This document shows, piece by piece, positions 40,238-51,340 of a DNA stretch of 64,000 nt. Position 1 is the stretch's first letter; each line of letters begins with the position of its first letter. Made by a program: the position numbers and the translations under genes. The notes under the pieces were generated by a model, which saw only the letters and a list, made by a program, of their open reading frames with translations, was not told the origin of the DNA and did no database searches. The DNA lies in assembly GCF_026627925.1 (NCBI RefSeq), contig NZ_JAPNLE010000009.1:2604001-2668000 (forward strand), in the 5' to 3' direction. This DNA comes from Cupriavidus sp. D39 (GTDB lineage: Bacteria > Pseudomonadota > Gammaproteobacteria > Burkholderiales > Burkholderiaceae).

Positions 40238-41836
40238 ATGAACTTCGATGTCGCCATTGTCGGCAGCGGACTGGCCGGTCTGACGGTCGCGCTGCAACTG
40301 GCCGACACCCATCGGGTTGTCATCATTTGCAAACGTGCCATGACGCAAGGCGCCAGCGACTGGGCCCAGGGCGGCATTGCCGCTGTCCTGGACTCGGGCG
40401 ACAGCCACGATGAGCACACGCAGGACACCTTGGTGGCGGGCGCCGGCCTTTGCGATGACAGCGCCACGCGCTACATCGTCGAGCATGGGCGCGAAGCCAT
40501 CCAGTGGCTGATCGACCGCGGCGTGCCGTTCACCCGCGACGACCAGGCGGAACTCGGCTACCACCTGACGCGCGAAGGCGGGCATAGCCGCCGGCGCATC
40601 ATCCACGCGGCGGACGCCACCGGCCATGCCGTCGTGTCCACCCTGAGCGAGCAGGCGCGCCAGCATCCCAATATCACGATCATCGAGGACCACTTCGCGG
40701 TGGACCTGATCACTTCGCGCAAGCTTGGCCTGCCGGGCAACCGCTGCTACGGCCTCTACGTGCTGGACGACGCCAGCGGCGAAGTGCAAACCATTACCGC
40801 AACCCACACCGTGCTGGCGACAGGTGGCGCGGGCAAGGTCTATCTCTACACCACCAACCCCGACACGGCCACCGGCGACGGCATCGCCATGGCCTGGCGC
40901 GCGGGCTGCCGGGTGTCGAACATGGAATTCATCCAGTTCCACCCGACCTGCCTGTATCACCCCTACGCCAAGTCCTTCCTGATCTCGGAAGCCGTACGTG
41001 GCGAAGGCGGCCTGCTGAAGCTGCCCGATGGCACCCGCTTCATGCCGGAACATGACGAGCGCGCCGAACTGGCTCCGCGCGACGTGGTGGCGCGCGCGAT
41101 CGACTTCGAAATGAAGAAGCGTGGCCTGGATTACGTGCACCTGGACATCAGCCACCAGCCCGAGTCCTTCCTGCGCGAGCATTTCCCGACCATCCATGCA
41201 CGCTGCCTGGAACTCGGCATCGACATCGCCCGCGAACCCATCCCGGTGGTGCCGGCGGCGCACTATACCTGCGGCGGCGTGGTGACCGACACCGCTGGCC
41301 GCACCGATCTGTCCAACCTCTATGCGGTGGGCGAGACCGGTTGCACCGGCCTGCATGGCGCCAACCGGCTGGCCTCCAATTCGCTGCTCGAATGCATGGT
41401 GATCGGGCGCGCCGCGGCCCTCGACATTGCCGGGCAGGACAAGGCTGGGCAACCGGACATCGCGCTGCCCCAGTGGGATGAAAGCCGCGTGGCGGATGCC
41501 GACGAGGAAGTCGTCGTCTCGCACAACTGGGACGAGTTGCGCCGCATGATGTGGAACTACGTGGGCATCGTGCGCACCAGCAAGCGGCTCGAGCGCGCCC
41601 AGCACCGCATCACCCTGTTGCGCGAGGAGATCGCGGAGTACTACGCCAACTTCCGGGTCACCCGCGACCTGCTGGAGCTGCGTAACCTGGTGGAAGTCGC
41701 CTCGTTGATCGTGGATAGCGCGTATTCGCGCCATGAGAGCCGCGGCTTGCACTTCAGCCGCGACTATCCGGAGACGTTGCCGAAGGCGCTGCCAACGGTC
41801 ATGCAGCCGGAGTTCAAGCGGGAACGGGCCAAGTAA
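40238..41836 (+). CDS. nadB: L-aspartate oxidase
   Basis: A 532-residue FAD enzyme oxidising aspartate to iminoaspartate, the first step of NAD synthesis. FAD site: [18 protein letters not shown] at residues 4-21; also [37 protein letters not shown], and [17 protein letters not shown] with the C-terminal helical part ([16 protein letters not shown]). The start ATG 40238 is chosen because the FAD site begins five residues later. It is convergent with nadC-nadA, which encode the next two enzymes, so the whole quinolinate pathway is here. Confidence 0.97.
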   Translation: MNFDVAIVGSGLAGLTVALQLADTHRVVIICKRAMTQGASDWAQGGIAAVLDSGDSHDEHTQDTLVAGAGLCDDSATRYIVEHGREAIQWLIDRGVPFTRDDQAELGYHLTREGGHSRRRIIHAADATGHAVVSTLSEQARQHPNITIIEDHFAVDLITSRKLGLPGNRCYGLYVLDDASGEVQTITATHTVLATGGAGKVYLYTTNPDTATGDGIAMAWRAGCRVSNMEFIQFHPTCLYHPYAKSFLISEAVRGEGGLLKLPDGTRFMPEHDERAELAPRDVVARAIDFEMKKRGLDYVHLDISHQPESFLREHFPTIHARCLELGIDIAREPIPVVPAAHYTCGGVVTDTAGRTDLSNLYAVGETGCTGLHGANRLASNSLLECMVIGRAAALDIAGQDKAGQPDIALPQWDESRVADADEEVVVSHNWDELRRMMWNYVGIVRTSKRLERAQHRITLLREEIAEYYANFRVTRDLLELRNLVEVASLIVDSAYSRHESRGLHFSRDYPETLPKALPTVMQPEFKRERAK

Positions 41837-41856
41837 GCCTCGCTGGCCTCTCGCCA

Positions 41857-41885
41857 TAAAAAAGCGCGCCTTGGCGCGCTTTTTA
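41857..41885. terminator. Bidirectional terminator between nadB and nadC
   Basis: AAAAAGCGCGCC-TT-GGCGCGCTTTTT, a perfect stem with A and T runs on both sides, between two convergent genes. Confidence 0.9.
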
Positions 41886-41904
41886 TGCTCCGGGCCGATC
41901 TTGC

Positions 41905-42801
41905 CTACTCGATGATCCGCAACGAATAATCCGTCGCGCGCACATCCTTGGTCAGCGCCCCTACCGAGATCCGGTCCACCCCGGTTTCGGCGAAAGCACG
42001 GATGGTGTCTGCATTGACGCCACCCGAGACTTCCAGCAAGGCACGCCCTGCATTGATACGCACGGCATCGCCCATCATCGCCTCGGTAAAGTTGTCGATC
42101 AGGATCGACTTCGCGCCAGCCGCCAATGCCTCTTCCAGTTCGGCCAGGCTTTCCACCTCGACCTGGACCGACACACCCGCATCCAGCGCGGCCGCTGCCT
42201 GCATGGCAGCGGTGATGCTGCCGGCCGCCGCGATATGGTTTTCCTTGATCAGGATGCCGTCGTACAACGCCAGGCGCTGGTTGTCGCCACCACCGACCCT
42301 GACCGCGTACTTCTGCGCCAGGCGCAGGCCCGGCAATGTCTTGCGGGTATCCAGCACGCGCGCCCGGGTGCCTTCGACCAGGTCGGCATAGCGGCGCGTG
42401 GCGGTTGCTACGCCGGACAACAACTGCAGGAAATTCAGCGACGGCCGCTCCCCGGTCAACAGCGAGCGGGCCGGGCCAGTGATCTCGCAGACCACCGAGT
42501 CCGGCGCCATGCGAGCGCCTTCGGCCTGCTGCCAGTCGACCTGAAGGGCAGGATCGACCGCGCGCATGCACGCCTCGAACCACGGCTGGCCGCACAGCAC
42601 GGCTTGCTCGCGCACGATCACGCGCGCCCGCGCCGGCTTGCCGGCGGGCACCAGCATGCCGGTCAGGTCGCCGCTGCCGACATCTTCGGCAATAGCTGCG
42701 CTGACATTGGCCTGGAGCGCCTCGGCGAGCGCCGGGCCATAGCTGTCGAAAATAGCGTTCACGCTCGAATTCACGGAATTCACGTTTGGATTGCTGCTCA
42801 T
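41905..42801 (-). CDS. nadC: Nicotinate-nucleotide pyrophosphorylase (quinolinate phosphoribosyltransferase)
   Basis: A 298-residue enzyme joining quinolinate and PRPP to nicotinate mononucleotide. Segments [77 protein letters not shown] and [32 protein letters not shown] are standard. Its start overlaps the nadA stop by 4 bp. Confidence 0.97.
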   Translation of the reverse strand: MSSNPNVNSVNSSVNAIFDSYGPALAEALQANVSAAIAEDVGSGDLTGMLVPAGKPARARVIVREQAVLCGQPWFEACMRAVDPALQVDWQQAEGARMAPDSVVCEITGPARSLLTGERPSLNFLQLLSGVATATRRYADLVEGTRARVLDTRKTLPGLRLAQKYAVRVGGGDNQRLALYDGILIKENHIAAAGSITAAMQAAAALDAGVSVQVEVESLAELEEALAAGAKSILIDNFTEAMMGDAVRINAGRALLEVSGGVNADTIRAFAETGVDRISVGALTKDVRATDYSLRIIE

Positions 42802-43948
42802 GCCGGGCCGATTCCCTTGAACAAGGCCTGCTCGCTGGCCAGGTCGGCCTTGGGCCGCACATTGGCCTTCTGCTGCGCGGCGAAGTCGAGCATGCGGTCG
42901 ATGCAGGTCACGGCTTGGCGGCCAATATCCGCGTCGACATGGATTTCGTTATGACCGTTCTCCAGCACTTCGGCCAGGTTGGTCAGTGCGTTCATCGCCA
43001 TCCAGGGGCAGTGCGCGCAACTCTTGCAGGTGGCGCTGTTGCCGGCGGTGGGGGCTTCGATGAAACGCTTGTCGGGCGCTGCCAGGCGCATCTTGTGCAG
43101 GATGCCATTGTCGGTCGCGACAATGAACTCGCGGGCGTCCAGTTCCTTTACCGCGGCGATCAGCTGCGAAGTCGAGCCCACCACGTCGGCCTGCTCGACC
43201 ACATTGGCCGGCGACTCCGGATGCACCAGGATCTTGGCGTTGGGAAACTCGCGGCGCAGCAGGTCCAGCTCGATGCCCTTGAACTCGTCATGCACCAGGC
43301 AGGAACCCTGCCACAAGAGCATGTCGGCGCCGGTCTGCTTCTGGATATAGCCGCCCAGGTGCTTGTCCGGCGCCCACAGGATCTTCTCGCCACGCGCGTG
43401 CAGGTGCTCGACGATCTTCAGGCCGATGCTGGAGGTCACCATCCAGTCGGCGCGCGCCTTCACGGCGGCGCTGGTGTTGGCATAGACCACCACCGTGCGA
43501 TCGGGATGCGCATCGCAGAACGCGGCGAATTCGTCGGACGGGCAGCCCAGGTCTAGCGAGCAGGTTGCGTCGAGGTCGGGCATCAGCACGGTCTTTTCCG
43601 GGCTGAGGATCTTGGCGGTCTCACCCATGAAGCGAACCCCGGCCACCACCAGCGTCTTGGCCGGATGATCACGGCCAAAGCGCGCCATCTCCAGCGAGTC
43701 CGACACGCAGCCGCCGGTTTCCTCGGCCAGGTCCTGCAGGTCGGAGTCGACGTAATAGTGCGCTACAAGCACCGCATTACGTTGCTTCAGCAGAGTCTTG
43801 ATGCGCGCTTTGAGCGCCGTGCGCTCCTGTGCCGACAGCACGGGAGGCACTTTGGCCCAGGCGTGGGCGACACAGCTGCCGCCTTCGGGGGACTCCGTCG
43901 AGAGGTTCGGCTTCTCGAACTCGACGGCTTTGATCGTTTGGGGGTCAT
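42798..43948 (-). CDS. nadA: Quinolinate synthase (one frameshift near the start)
   Basis: A 4Fe-4S enzyme making quinolinate from iminoaspartate and DHAP. The restored length is 383 residues. One base is missing in the G5 run at 43940-43944; restoring it joins ATG 43948 (AGGAG upstream) to [14 protein letters not shown]. Segments: [66 protein letters not shown], and [13 protein letters not shown] with cluster Cys residues. The apparent TTG start at 44042 overlaps a terminator and is rejected. Confidence 0.93.
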
Positions 43949-44040
43949 CTCCGATACTCCTCTTGGACAGCGCGCCTCGGATACCGCTTGGTATCCCGCT
44001 ATCGCCGCTGGCCCTGATATTGGGGGAGTTTAGCGAAAAC

Positions 44041-44067
44041 AAAAGCCCCGCCAGTGGCGGGGCTTTT
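44041..44067 (-). terminator. Desaturase terminator
   Basis: AAAAGCCCCGCC-AGT-GGCGGGGCTTTT, 50 bp after the desaturase stop on the minus strand and upstream of nadA. Confidence 0.88.
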
Positions 44068-44116
44068 GGGCGAGCTAAATTGTATCAGGCCACGCCAGCT
44101 CGGGCATCAGCCCGCA

Positions 44117-45307
44117 TCAGGCATAACGGCGCAGGCGCAGCGAGAAATCGTGCAGTGCCTGGATGCCGCTGGCCTCGGCGCGGTGGCACCAGGCCTGCAG
44201 CTGCGCCAGCAGCTGTTCGCGCGTCAGGTTGGAGCGGCCCCAGATCGCGGCCAGCTCGCGGCGCATTTCCACGAAGGTATGCAGCGATTTGTTCTGCTCC
44301 ACGATGCTGGCCAGTTGCTGGCGCTGCGGATCGGCCAGCTTGGCTTCTTCGCGGTGGAACCACTTGCGAGCGGGCTTGAAGCTGCTGTACTCGGCCACAC
44401 GGGCCTCCTTCAGCTTTTCCAGTTCCTGCTTGTAGGCGCTCTTGACCGCCTTGGCATAGCGCGCCATCACGTCATAGCGATTGGCAATGATGGCTTCCAG
44501 CGTGTTGTGGTCAACCGGGCGGGCATCCACCAGGCGAGCCTTGGGCGGGGTCTTCTTGACCTTGGCCAGGCCGACAGCCTGCATGGCGCGGATGTAGCCC
44601 CAGCCGATGTCGAACTCGTACCACTTGATCGAGAACTTGGCCGACGTCGGGTAGGTGTGATGGTTGTTGTGCAGTTCTTCGCCGCCGATGATGATGCCCC
44701 ACGGCGAAACATTGGTCGAAGCGTCCTCGCAATCGTAATTGCGATAGCCCCACCAGTGGCCCAGGCCATTGATGATGCCGGCGGCGTGGATCGGGATCCA
44801 CAGCATCTGCACGGCCCATACGCTCAGGCCGATCACACCGAACAGGGCGACGTCGACGATCAGCATCAGGCCAACGCCTTGCCAGCCAAAGCGCGAGTAG
44901 ACATTGCGCTCGACCCAGTCGTCCGGCGTACCATGACCGAACTTGGTGATGGTCTCCTTGTTCTTGGATTCGGCGCGATACAGCTCCGCGCCTTCCAGCA
45001 GCACCTTCCGGATGCCGCGGGTCTGCGGGCTGTGGGGATCGTCTTCGGTCTCGCACTTGGCGTGGTGCTTGCGGTGAATGGCGGTCCACTCTTTGGTGAC
45101 CATGCCGGTGGTCAGCCACAGCCAACCACGGAAGAAATGCGAAACGATAGGGTGCAGATCCAGCGACCGGTGCGCCATGCAGCGGTGCAGGTAGATGGTC
45201 ACGCCCGCGATGGTGATGTGCGTCACCACGAGGGTGTAGATCACGATCTCCCACCAGGACCAGTTGGCGAGGCCATTAGCGGCCCAGTCAAGAATAGTGT
45301 CGAACAA
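44117..45307 (-). CDS. Acyl-CoA/acyl-lipid desaturase
   Basis: A 396-residue membrane di-iron desaturase. Three His boxes: YLHRCMAHRS, WTAIHRKHHAKCE and GGEELHNNHHTYP. Four membrane helices surround them (WWEIVIYTLVVTHITIAGVTIYL onward). The core resembles stearoyl-CoA delta-9 desaturase (OLE1/DesC). After about residue 250 there is a charged, helical tail of about 140 residues (AYKQELEKLKEARVAEY ... REEAKLADPQRQQLASIVEQNKSL), common in burkholderial members. It is single and followed by a terminator. Confidence 0.93.
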   Translation of the reverse strand: MFDTILDWAANGLANWSWWEIVIYTLVVTHITIAGVTIYLHRCMAHRSLDLHPIVSHFFRGWLWLTTGMVTKEWTAIHRKHHAKCETEDDPHSPQTRGIRKVLLEGAELYRAESKNKETITKFGHGTPDDWVERNVYSRFGWQGVGLMLIVDVALFGVIGLSVWAVQMLWIPIHAAGIINGLGHWWGYRNYDCEDASTNVSPWGIIIGGEELHNNHHTYPTSAKFSIKWYEFDIGWGYIRAMQAVGLAKVKKTPPKARLVDARPVDHNTLEAIIANRYDVMARYAKAVKSAYKQELEKLKEARVAEYSSFKPARKWFHREEAKLADPQRQQLASIVEQNKSLHTFVEMRRELAAIWGRSNLTREQLLAQLQAWCHRAEASGIQALHDFSLRLRRYA

Positions 45308-45705
45308 ACTGTTCTCCGTCGATTAAACAGGGGCATTCAGTGCGGCGCGACAAGGCGAGCCGCAAACAAGGTGCAGAAAAAGGCCTGCAAATTCAATGAT
45401 TGCGTCATATGGCGCCTGCCTGAAACCCCGGCACTCGCCGGAGCCCCCAAGGCATGCGCGTCTGGCGCCTTGGGCAAAACTGCTGCCTGCGGCGGGACTG
45501 GACACGAGCCGCTGCAATCTGGCGGCTGTCTGGTGGGGGCGGGAGGTCGAACAAAGTCATCCGAACGAAACGCGCCTTTCGAATGAACCCGCAACTACCT
45601 AGGATTCTACCGGAACCGCATCGAGCGGACATCCGCTTTTTCCCTCAGTTTGATGTTAAGCAACACGGATTGTTCCATAAGGTGGCCTAAACGCCCCGTG
45701 AACAC
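45308..45705. other. Intergenic gap between desaturase and MscS
   Basis: A 398-bp gap between the desaturase start and the channel stop, both on the minus strand. It should hold the desaturase promoter. A short CCGGC-actc-GCCGG dyad is seen; no coding signal. Confidence 0.4.
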
Positions 45706-47109
45706 TCACGACGCGGCGCCAGTCATGGCACCCGGCAGCCCAATATGCGCTGCTTGAGCCTCTTTTGTGGATTCGTCACTGCCGTCGACTCCCGCTTTCC
45801 CCAGCACGCGCACCTCGCGCTGCGGATACGGGATCGAGATGCCATGTTCCCTGAACTTCCGCCATATCGCCCGGTTCATCGCCGATTGCACGCCGAGCTT
45901 ACCGTTCTGCGGGTCGGCGATATAACCAGCCAGCTCATATTCGATGCCATTGTCGCCGAACAGCACCAGAAATGCCGACGGCCCCGGCTGTGCCAGCAAT
46001 CTCGGGATGCCTTGAGCGGCCTCGACCAGCAAGGCCAGCACCATTTCCGGATCCGCCGCGTAATCGGCCTGAACACGGGTTGCAACGCGCACATTGGTGT
46101 TGGAGAACGAGTGGTTCTGTACCGCCTGCGCCACCAGTTGCTCGTTCGGCACCAGGGTTTCGCCATCGCCGTTGCGCACCACGGTGTAGCGCGTGCGGAT
46201 CTGCGAAACGATCCCCGTGTATTTATCGACCGTGATCTGGTCGCCCAGCTTGACCGAGCGGTCGAGCAGGATGATGAAACCGGAGATGTAGTTGCTAGCG
46301 ATCTTTTGCAAGCCCAGCCCCAGGCCAACGCCCAGCGCGCCGCCAAACACGGACAGCACGGTGAGGTCGATGCCGACCAGCGACGGGCTCAGCAACAGGG
46401 AAACGAGTAGTAGCAGCGCCTTGGAGATCCGGGACAGGACCACTTTCAGGTTGCTGTCCAGCCCGCTCGAGCGCATCAGCCGCTCCTCCAGCCACGAACC
46501 GAACCACATGGCCACCAGCACGGTGACCAGGATCCACACCACGGCCACCAGCGTGTCTGCCAGGCTGATCTTCTGCTTGCCGCCCAGTGAAAAGCGGATG
46601 CCGTCCATCCAGTGCACCACATCCCACAGCAAACCCAGCACATAAAGCGCCATCGCCGCCCAAACCAGGGTAGTCAGCACTTTTTCGACCAGCAGCAGCA
46701 TGCCGTGCAGCTGACCATTGCCCGACATCACGCGACGCAAGATGTAGAAGGCGAAATAGAGGAAGGTAATGCCGGAAAGAGGCACCAATGCGAGCCGTAG
46801 CACGCTGATGGACATCATCGGCGCCAGCCCGAAGCGCGCGCCCATCACCAGCAGCCAGCCGAACAACGGGAACATGGCGCGCTCCAGGCTGGCCGCGGCG
46901 AAGCGCAGGGAGAAGCTGGATCCGGCGTAGCGGGCTTCGAGGCGCTTGACGATCAATCTCGCCAATGGCCAGGCCACAGCCAGGCAGGCAGCAAGGACCG
47001 CCAGCTGCCAGATGAAGCCGGGGCCACCCGCGTCGCGGATCAGGTCATCGAGCATCTTGCCAAAAGCCGGATGCGCAACTTGGAGTTCGTTCAGGGAAGT
47101 GGGATTCAT
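45706..47109 (-). CDS. MscS-family mechanosensitive channel
   Basis: A 467-residue inner-membrane channel. The pore helix is recognisable (LTVLSVFGGALGVGLGLGLQKIASNYISGFIILLDRSVKLGDQITVD), followed by the beta domain (GIVSQIRTRYTVVRNGDGETLVPNEQLVAQAVQNHSFSN) and the C-terminal cage (GIEYELAGYIADPQNGK ... FREHGISIPYPQREVRV). Five or so helices precede the pore. It releases solutes on osmotic downshock. It stands alone. Confidence 0.93.
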   Translation of the reverse strand: MNPTSLNELQVAHPAFGKMLDDLIRDAGGPGFIWQLAVLAACLAVAWPLARLIVKRLEARYAGSSFSLRFAAASLERAMFPLFGWLLVMGARFGLAPMMSISVLRLALVPLSGITFLYFAFYILRRVMSGNGQLHGMLLLVEKVLTTLVWAAMALYVLGLLWDVVHWMDGIRFSLGGKQKISLADTLVAVVWILVTVLVAMWFGSWLEERLMRSSGLDSNLKVVLSRISKALLLLVSLLLSPSLVGIDLTVLSVFGGALGVGLGLGLQKIASNYISGFIILLDRSVKLGDQITVDKYTGIVSQIRTRYTVVRNGDGETLVPNEQLVAQAVQNHSFSNTNVRVATRVQADYAADPEMVLALLVEAAQGIPRLLAQPGPSAFLVLFGDNGIEYELAGYIADPQNGKLGVQSAMNRAIWRKFREHGISIPYPQREVRVLGKAGVDGSDESTKEAQAAHIGLPGAMTGAAS

Positions 47110-47302
47110 GCTTTGCCATGGCTGGCAGGGACCATCCGGTCAGGATCAGCGGCCCCTGGCAAGGTAAGCGGGACACTGCATGACGTCACTGCATGCCCCG
47201 CGACCAAAAAGTCAGCCATTCTAGCCGCCCTGCTCCGCGCGGCGCAGGATTGGCGCTGGGCCTGCCGGGCAACCTGGTCCCTTTTCCATGCGCGGATCGC
47301 TG

Positions 47303-49054
47303 TCAGCCGCACCTTCCCCGGCAATCCGGCATGCGACGCCACGGCTCGGCAATGCGTTGCAGCCGATCTCGCAGGTCCGCCCCCGGATGCAAGGGGCCAC
47401 ATAACAGGTCGACGCAATAGTCGATCACCCGTGCCCGCCCGGGCGGGTTCAGCATGCCGTGGTCAAGACCAGCGACGGTCTCGATCTGCAACTGCGAGAA
47501 GCCGGCAAGGCCAGCCAGCGTTGGCCCGAAGAAGCGCGCCAGCTCGAAAGGCCCGGGATCGTCCGGCCCGAACAGCAGGCGCAGGACCGTGCCGCGTGCG
47601 TCGAGCGTCCGGAGCAAGTCCTCGATTTCCCACTGCTCGTGCGCGGCAGGCTTGGGAAGGACCGATGCCGCGTTGATGCCGGGCGTGCCCTCTTCTGCCG
47701 TGGGTGCGCTGCGGCCATGGATCAGCCAGCGGGGCCGTGTGAACGGCTCCCGGCGCAACAAGCGCTGCAGGTTGACCAGCACGGCGCCCACCACGCCCGG
47801 GTGCGCGCCCGCGGCATGCAGGCTGACATTGGCGCCATAGCTCACGCCGAAGGCCACCACCTCGCGATGGCCGTGGGCAAGCAACCAGTCGCAGGCGGTG
47901 ATGGCATCGCGGTATCCGTCCGGATCGGCCGGCACGGCCGCGATGGCCTGCGCGCCAACGGATGCGTCCCCGATGCCCCGCACATCGATGCGAAACGAGG
48001 CAACCCCGCGCGCCGCCAGCCGGCGCGCCAGCATGACGCCGCAACGGCCGGCACCGACGTGATGCGTGCCGCCGGAATTGTTGATCAGCACGGCCGGCCG
48101 CTCGATGCGCGCCCCGAGCGGCTCGCACAACATGCCAAACAGGCCCTGGCCAAAACGCACGGGCGTTTCCATCCATTCGCCGGAGCACAGGCAAGAGGCC
48201 TCTGCAGCCACCATCGCCCCGCCCCCTGGGCCAGGCTCGCCAGCCGGTGCCGCTGGCGCCATATCGGCAATCCAGCCTGCCACCGCCGCGAAGGTCGCCT
48301 CCGGCGGGGTGCCATGCAGCGGATCCTGCAACCAGTCGATCACCTCGGGGAAAGGCACCACCCGCACCTGCGCGCCCAGCGTGCCGTAGTGGTGCGCCAG
48401 CGGGTCAACCTGGGGCTCCCCGCCTGCGACCAGGATTCTCGGGGCGGGCGCGCGTGGCGCATCGAGCAAGTCGAGGCCGCCAAGGCCATCGACCACCGCG
48501 CCTGAGAAATGGATGCCAAGGATGTCGATGCCCGCTTGCTGGCCAGTGCCAGGCGCAGGCCCGGACTCCACCGCGCGGCCAGCAAGCGAGCGCCAGGTCT
48601 GTGCGATCATCTTCATCTCCCGCACCAGCATCCTGCCGCTCGCCACGGGCGCAAGCAGCGCCAGCGCATCGACGCGCAGCCCGGCCACGCGGCGCTCGGC
48701 AGCCAGCGCCGCCAGCGAGGCGCCGCCGCGCACGCCCAGCAGCACGAGTTCCTGGGCACCGGACATGCGCCTGAGCAACTTGCCAGCGGCGCCGATCCCG
48801 GCAAGCCAGGCGTCGATGCAGGACGCGCCCGGCGCCGGCGCGCCGGCATGGTCAGGGTCGGCGGAGTCACCGGTGCCTGGATAGTCGAACCTGAGCACAG
48901 GCACGCCCTGGGCCGCAAGCCGCTCCGCTAGCCGCGCCAGGCCGGCATGCGTCCACAAGGCTTCGTGCCCGATCGCATTGCACAGCAGCACCGCGCGCTG
49001 TCCCTGGGCCGGGTGGTACCAGCCAAAACATCCGTCGAAGTGCAGCGGCGTCAT
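47303..49054 (-). CDS. Tandem alpha/beta-hydrolase (exosortase-associated-hydrolase-like)
   Basis: A 583-residue protein with two alpha/beta-hydrolase domains. The first (residues about 5-270) begins HFDGCFGWYHPAQGQRAVLLCNAIGHEALWTH and has RFDYPGTGDSAD. At its nucleophile elbow it reads LLGVRGGAS, so the usual Ser is replaced by Arg. The second (residues about 300-570) has DVRGIGDAS, the intact elbow AFGVSYGAN (GxSxG), FGPDDPGPFE and AGLDHGML with the Asp and His. So only the second domain should be active. The ATG overlaps the adenylation-protein stop (ATGA) and the two form one operon. Esterase/thioesterase action on the adenylated product is inference. Confidence 0.85.
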   Translation of the reverse strand: MTPLHFDGCFGWYHPAQGQRAVLLCNAIGHEALWTHAGLARLAERLAAQGVPVLRFDYPGTGDSADPDHAGAPAPGASCIDAWLAGIGAAGKLLRRMSGAQELVLLGVRGGASLAALAAERRVAGLRVDALALLAPVASGRMLVREMKMIAQTWRSLAGRAVESGPAPGTGQQAGIDILGIHFSGAVVDGLGGLDLLDAPRAPAPRILVAGGEPQVDPLAHHYGTLGAQVRVVPFPEVIDWLQDPLHGTPPEATFAAVAGWIADMAPAAPAGEPGPGGGAMVAAEASCLCSGEWMETPVRFGQGLFGMLCEPLGARIERPAVLINNSGGTHHVGAGRCGVMLARRLAARGVASFRIDVRGIGDASVGAQAIAAVPADPDGYRDAITACDWLLAHGHREVVAFGVSYGANVSLHAAGAHPGVVGAVLVNLQRLLRREPFTRPRWLIHGRSAPTAEEGTPGINAASVLPKPAAHEQWEIEDLLRTLDARGTVLRLLFGPDDPGPFELARFFGPTLAGLAGFSQLQIETVAGLDHGMLNPPGRARVIDYCVDLLCGPLHPGADLRDRLQRIAEPWRRMPDCRGRCG

Positions 49055-50704
49055 GGCGCAAACGCCTTGCGCCTGGCCTGCCGTGCGCCCCCGCAGCAAC
49101 GCCCAGGCGCTCGCAACGCGCCTGCAACTGGCCGCGATCGATCTTGCCGTTCACGTTCATGGGAAGGCCGTCGAGGCAGACGATGCGATCCGGTTGCGCG
49201 TAGACCGGCAGGCTCTGCCTGCAAGCCAGCCGGATCCGCGCCATGCGCGCGCCGAGCTCGCCCAGCGCTGCGTCGCCCGATGCCTGCACAAAGGCGATCA
49301 GCCCTATCGGCTTGCCGGCGTCATCCAGTGGCCACGCCAGCACGGCGCACTGCGCGCTGCCGCTGGCAGCCTGCACGACCTGCTCGATCTCCTGCAATTC
49401 CACGCGGTTGCCGCGAATCTTCACCTGCATGTCGATGCGGCCGTGGTAAAGCAACCCATCGGGCGATTCGGCCACGGCATCGCCGGTGCGATACCAGCGG
49501 CTGCACGCCCGCCCGGGATAGGTGCGTGTGAAGAAGCGCTGCGCGTCGAGCGGGTTGGCGCGCAGATAGCCCTTGGCAAGCTGCGCGCCGCCGATCAGCA
49601 GTTCGCCCTGCGCGCCGGGCGGCACCGGCGCAAGCGCGTCGTCGACAATCATCAGCTCGACCCCGGCATATGGCTTGCCGAGCGGCACCGCGGGACGCGA
49701 CGCATCGGCAAGAAAAGTCTCGGTCAGCTCAAAGGTGAGCATGATCACCGTCGCCTCGGTGGGTCCGTAGCCGTTGACGATGCGCGTGTTCGGCGCCGCC
49801 CGCGACCACGCCCGCGCCAGCGTCTTGGGCAAGGCCTCGCCCCCCATCAAGGTCATCCGCACGCTGGGAAACGCGCCGGGCGTCAACTTGCGGAACTGCT
49901 GCATCAACGCCAGTACGGAGGGCACGCTGGCCCAGTGGGTAATCCCGTGTTCACGGATAAAGCCGGCCAGGTAGAGCGGATCTTGCAGAGATGGCACATA
50001 CAGGCAGCCTCCGTTCGCCCAGCAAACGTGCATGTCATGCACCGAGAAATCGAAGGTGAGATCGGCGAACTGGCTAAAGCGCGCGCCAGGCTCGCATGGA
50101 AAGCGCCGCATCTGCGCGCTGACATAGGCCGCAGCGCTGGCGTGCGGGATCATGACGCCCTTGGGCGGCCCGCTGGTGCCGGAGGTAAAGATCAGGTAGG
50201 CGAGGTCATCGCCTGAAACGGTCACGGGCGGCCCAGGCGGGTCATGCACAAGGGCGCCGGCGGCAACGGGGCGAAACGCGCGCCGCCTCCCGGACACCCG
50301 GTTGCCGGCAGCGACTCGGGATCCATCAAGAGAATGCGCAGATACGGCGGCAGCAACGGCATCAACGCAACAAGCTGCGCTGCGCATGCGCGATCGACCA
50401 CCATCACGCGCGCGCCTGAGCGCTGGACGATGGCGGCGTTGCGTGCCGGGGGAAATTTGGGGTGCAACGGCACGTAGGCCATGCCGGCGGCGAGCACGCC
50501 GAGCAGGCCGGCGTACGCGCAGACGCTGCGGTGCGCGAACAGGATGCAGTTGCGGCTCCCGTCGCCTGAATGCGCCGCCAGCGCGGCACTCACGCGGCCC
50601 GCGCGCGCGCGCAGTTCCTCATAAGCGTAAAAGCGTCCGTCGACCCACAAGGCGTGGTCGCGGGGCTGCCGTGCAGCCGTCTCGAAGAAGAAAGAATGCA
50701 ACAT
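49051..50704 (-). CDS. Stand-alone amino-acid adenylation protein (NRPS A-domain-like, two frameshifts)
   Basis: The restored protein has 551 residues. Bases are missing at G3 50252-50254 (restores PLVHDPPGPPVTVSGDDLAYLIF) and at C5 49088-49092 (restores the C-terminus AAGGARQARRKAFAP with an ATGA overlap). A-domain core motifs: A3 YLIFTSGTSGPPKGVM, A5 NGYGPTEATV, A6 GELLIGG, A7 YRTGD, A8 GRIDMQVKIRGNRVELQEIE and A10 NVNGKIDR. There is no carrier (T) or condensation domain, nor a carrier gene nearby. It is followed by the tandem hydrolase gene. It probably activates an amino or aryl acid; the substrate cannot be read safely. Such A-domains may serve a carrier coded elsewhere. Confidence 0.85.
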
Positions 50705-51340
50705 CCCGCCTCCCGACCGAGCGCGTCGCCCCCTTTACGGGACCGGCGCGCCCTGGAACCCCATCCGAACAGTGTGCGGCGCCGATCCACCTTGCGCGGT
50801 CGCGCGCCGTTGTACTTGCCTGGCGCGCGTTGTCTTGCCAACTTAGCCTGCATTGCCCGACAAGACAAGTTACGACGCCTTTAATGTATTGAACTTAAGA
50901 GCTTGTTCCATTGGTGCGAATGGGCGATGCAAATGGAGGCGGACTGCGCTCTACGATGGCGGCAATCATTTGTCCGGGAGCGGGTGCGCACCGGCCAGCC
51001 CCGTGCTGGCACCATTCGCGACTGGGTTTCCCCGAGCCGGCGCGCGCCTTCACGGGCCTGCCCGCGCGCCACAAAGTATGAGGAGTCGCCCAGAAGGCTT
51101 AGTCCATCAAGACCCGCGTATCAACACATAGCGGCCATACTGCCGACGTACAGCGTCCTCGCGGCGCGCGCGCAGGCCGAGCGGCGCAGGCGAATTGCAT
51201 GCCTGCCCGGGATGGCGGGTGGCAAAAGAAGGGGGACGGGAAAGGCGGCTGGGACCGGACGGCCCCAGCGCGGGAAATTCGCCAGTCGGCCGGCGCCACG
51301 GGGATGCTTCCCCTGGCGCGGCCGCCTGGTGGATCCGGCT
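50705..51340. other. Intergenic gap upstream of the adenylation gene
   Basis: A 636-bp gap between the adenylation gene start and the RsmB-like gene stop, both on the minus strand. No frame here has a recognisable domain. An AT-richer patch near 50860-50900 is the likely promoter of the adenylation-hydrolase operon. Confidence 0.4.

Noticed and set aside
40037..42862. 941-codon minus-strand open frame across nadB and nadC
   Set aside because: It is antisense to nadB and out of frame with nadC; both real genes have complete conserved motifs.
42798..44042. nadA start at TTG 44042
   Set aside because: This start would lie within the terminator hairpin 44041-44067. ATG 43948 with AGGAG and a repaired C run matches NadA N-termini.
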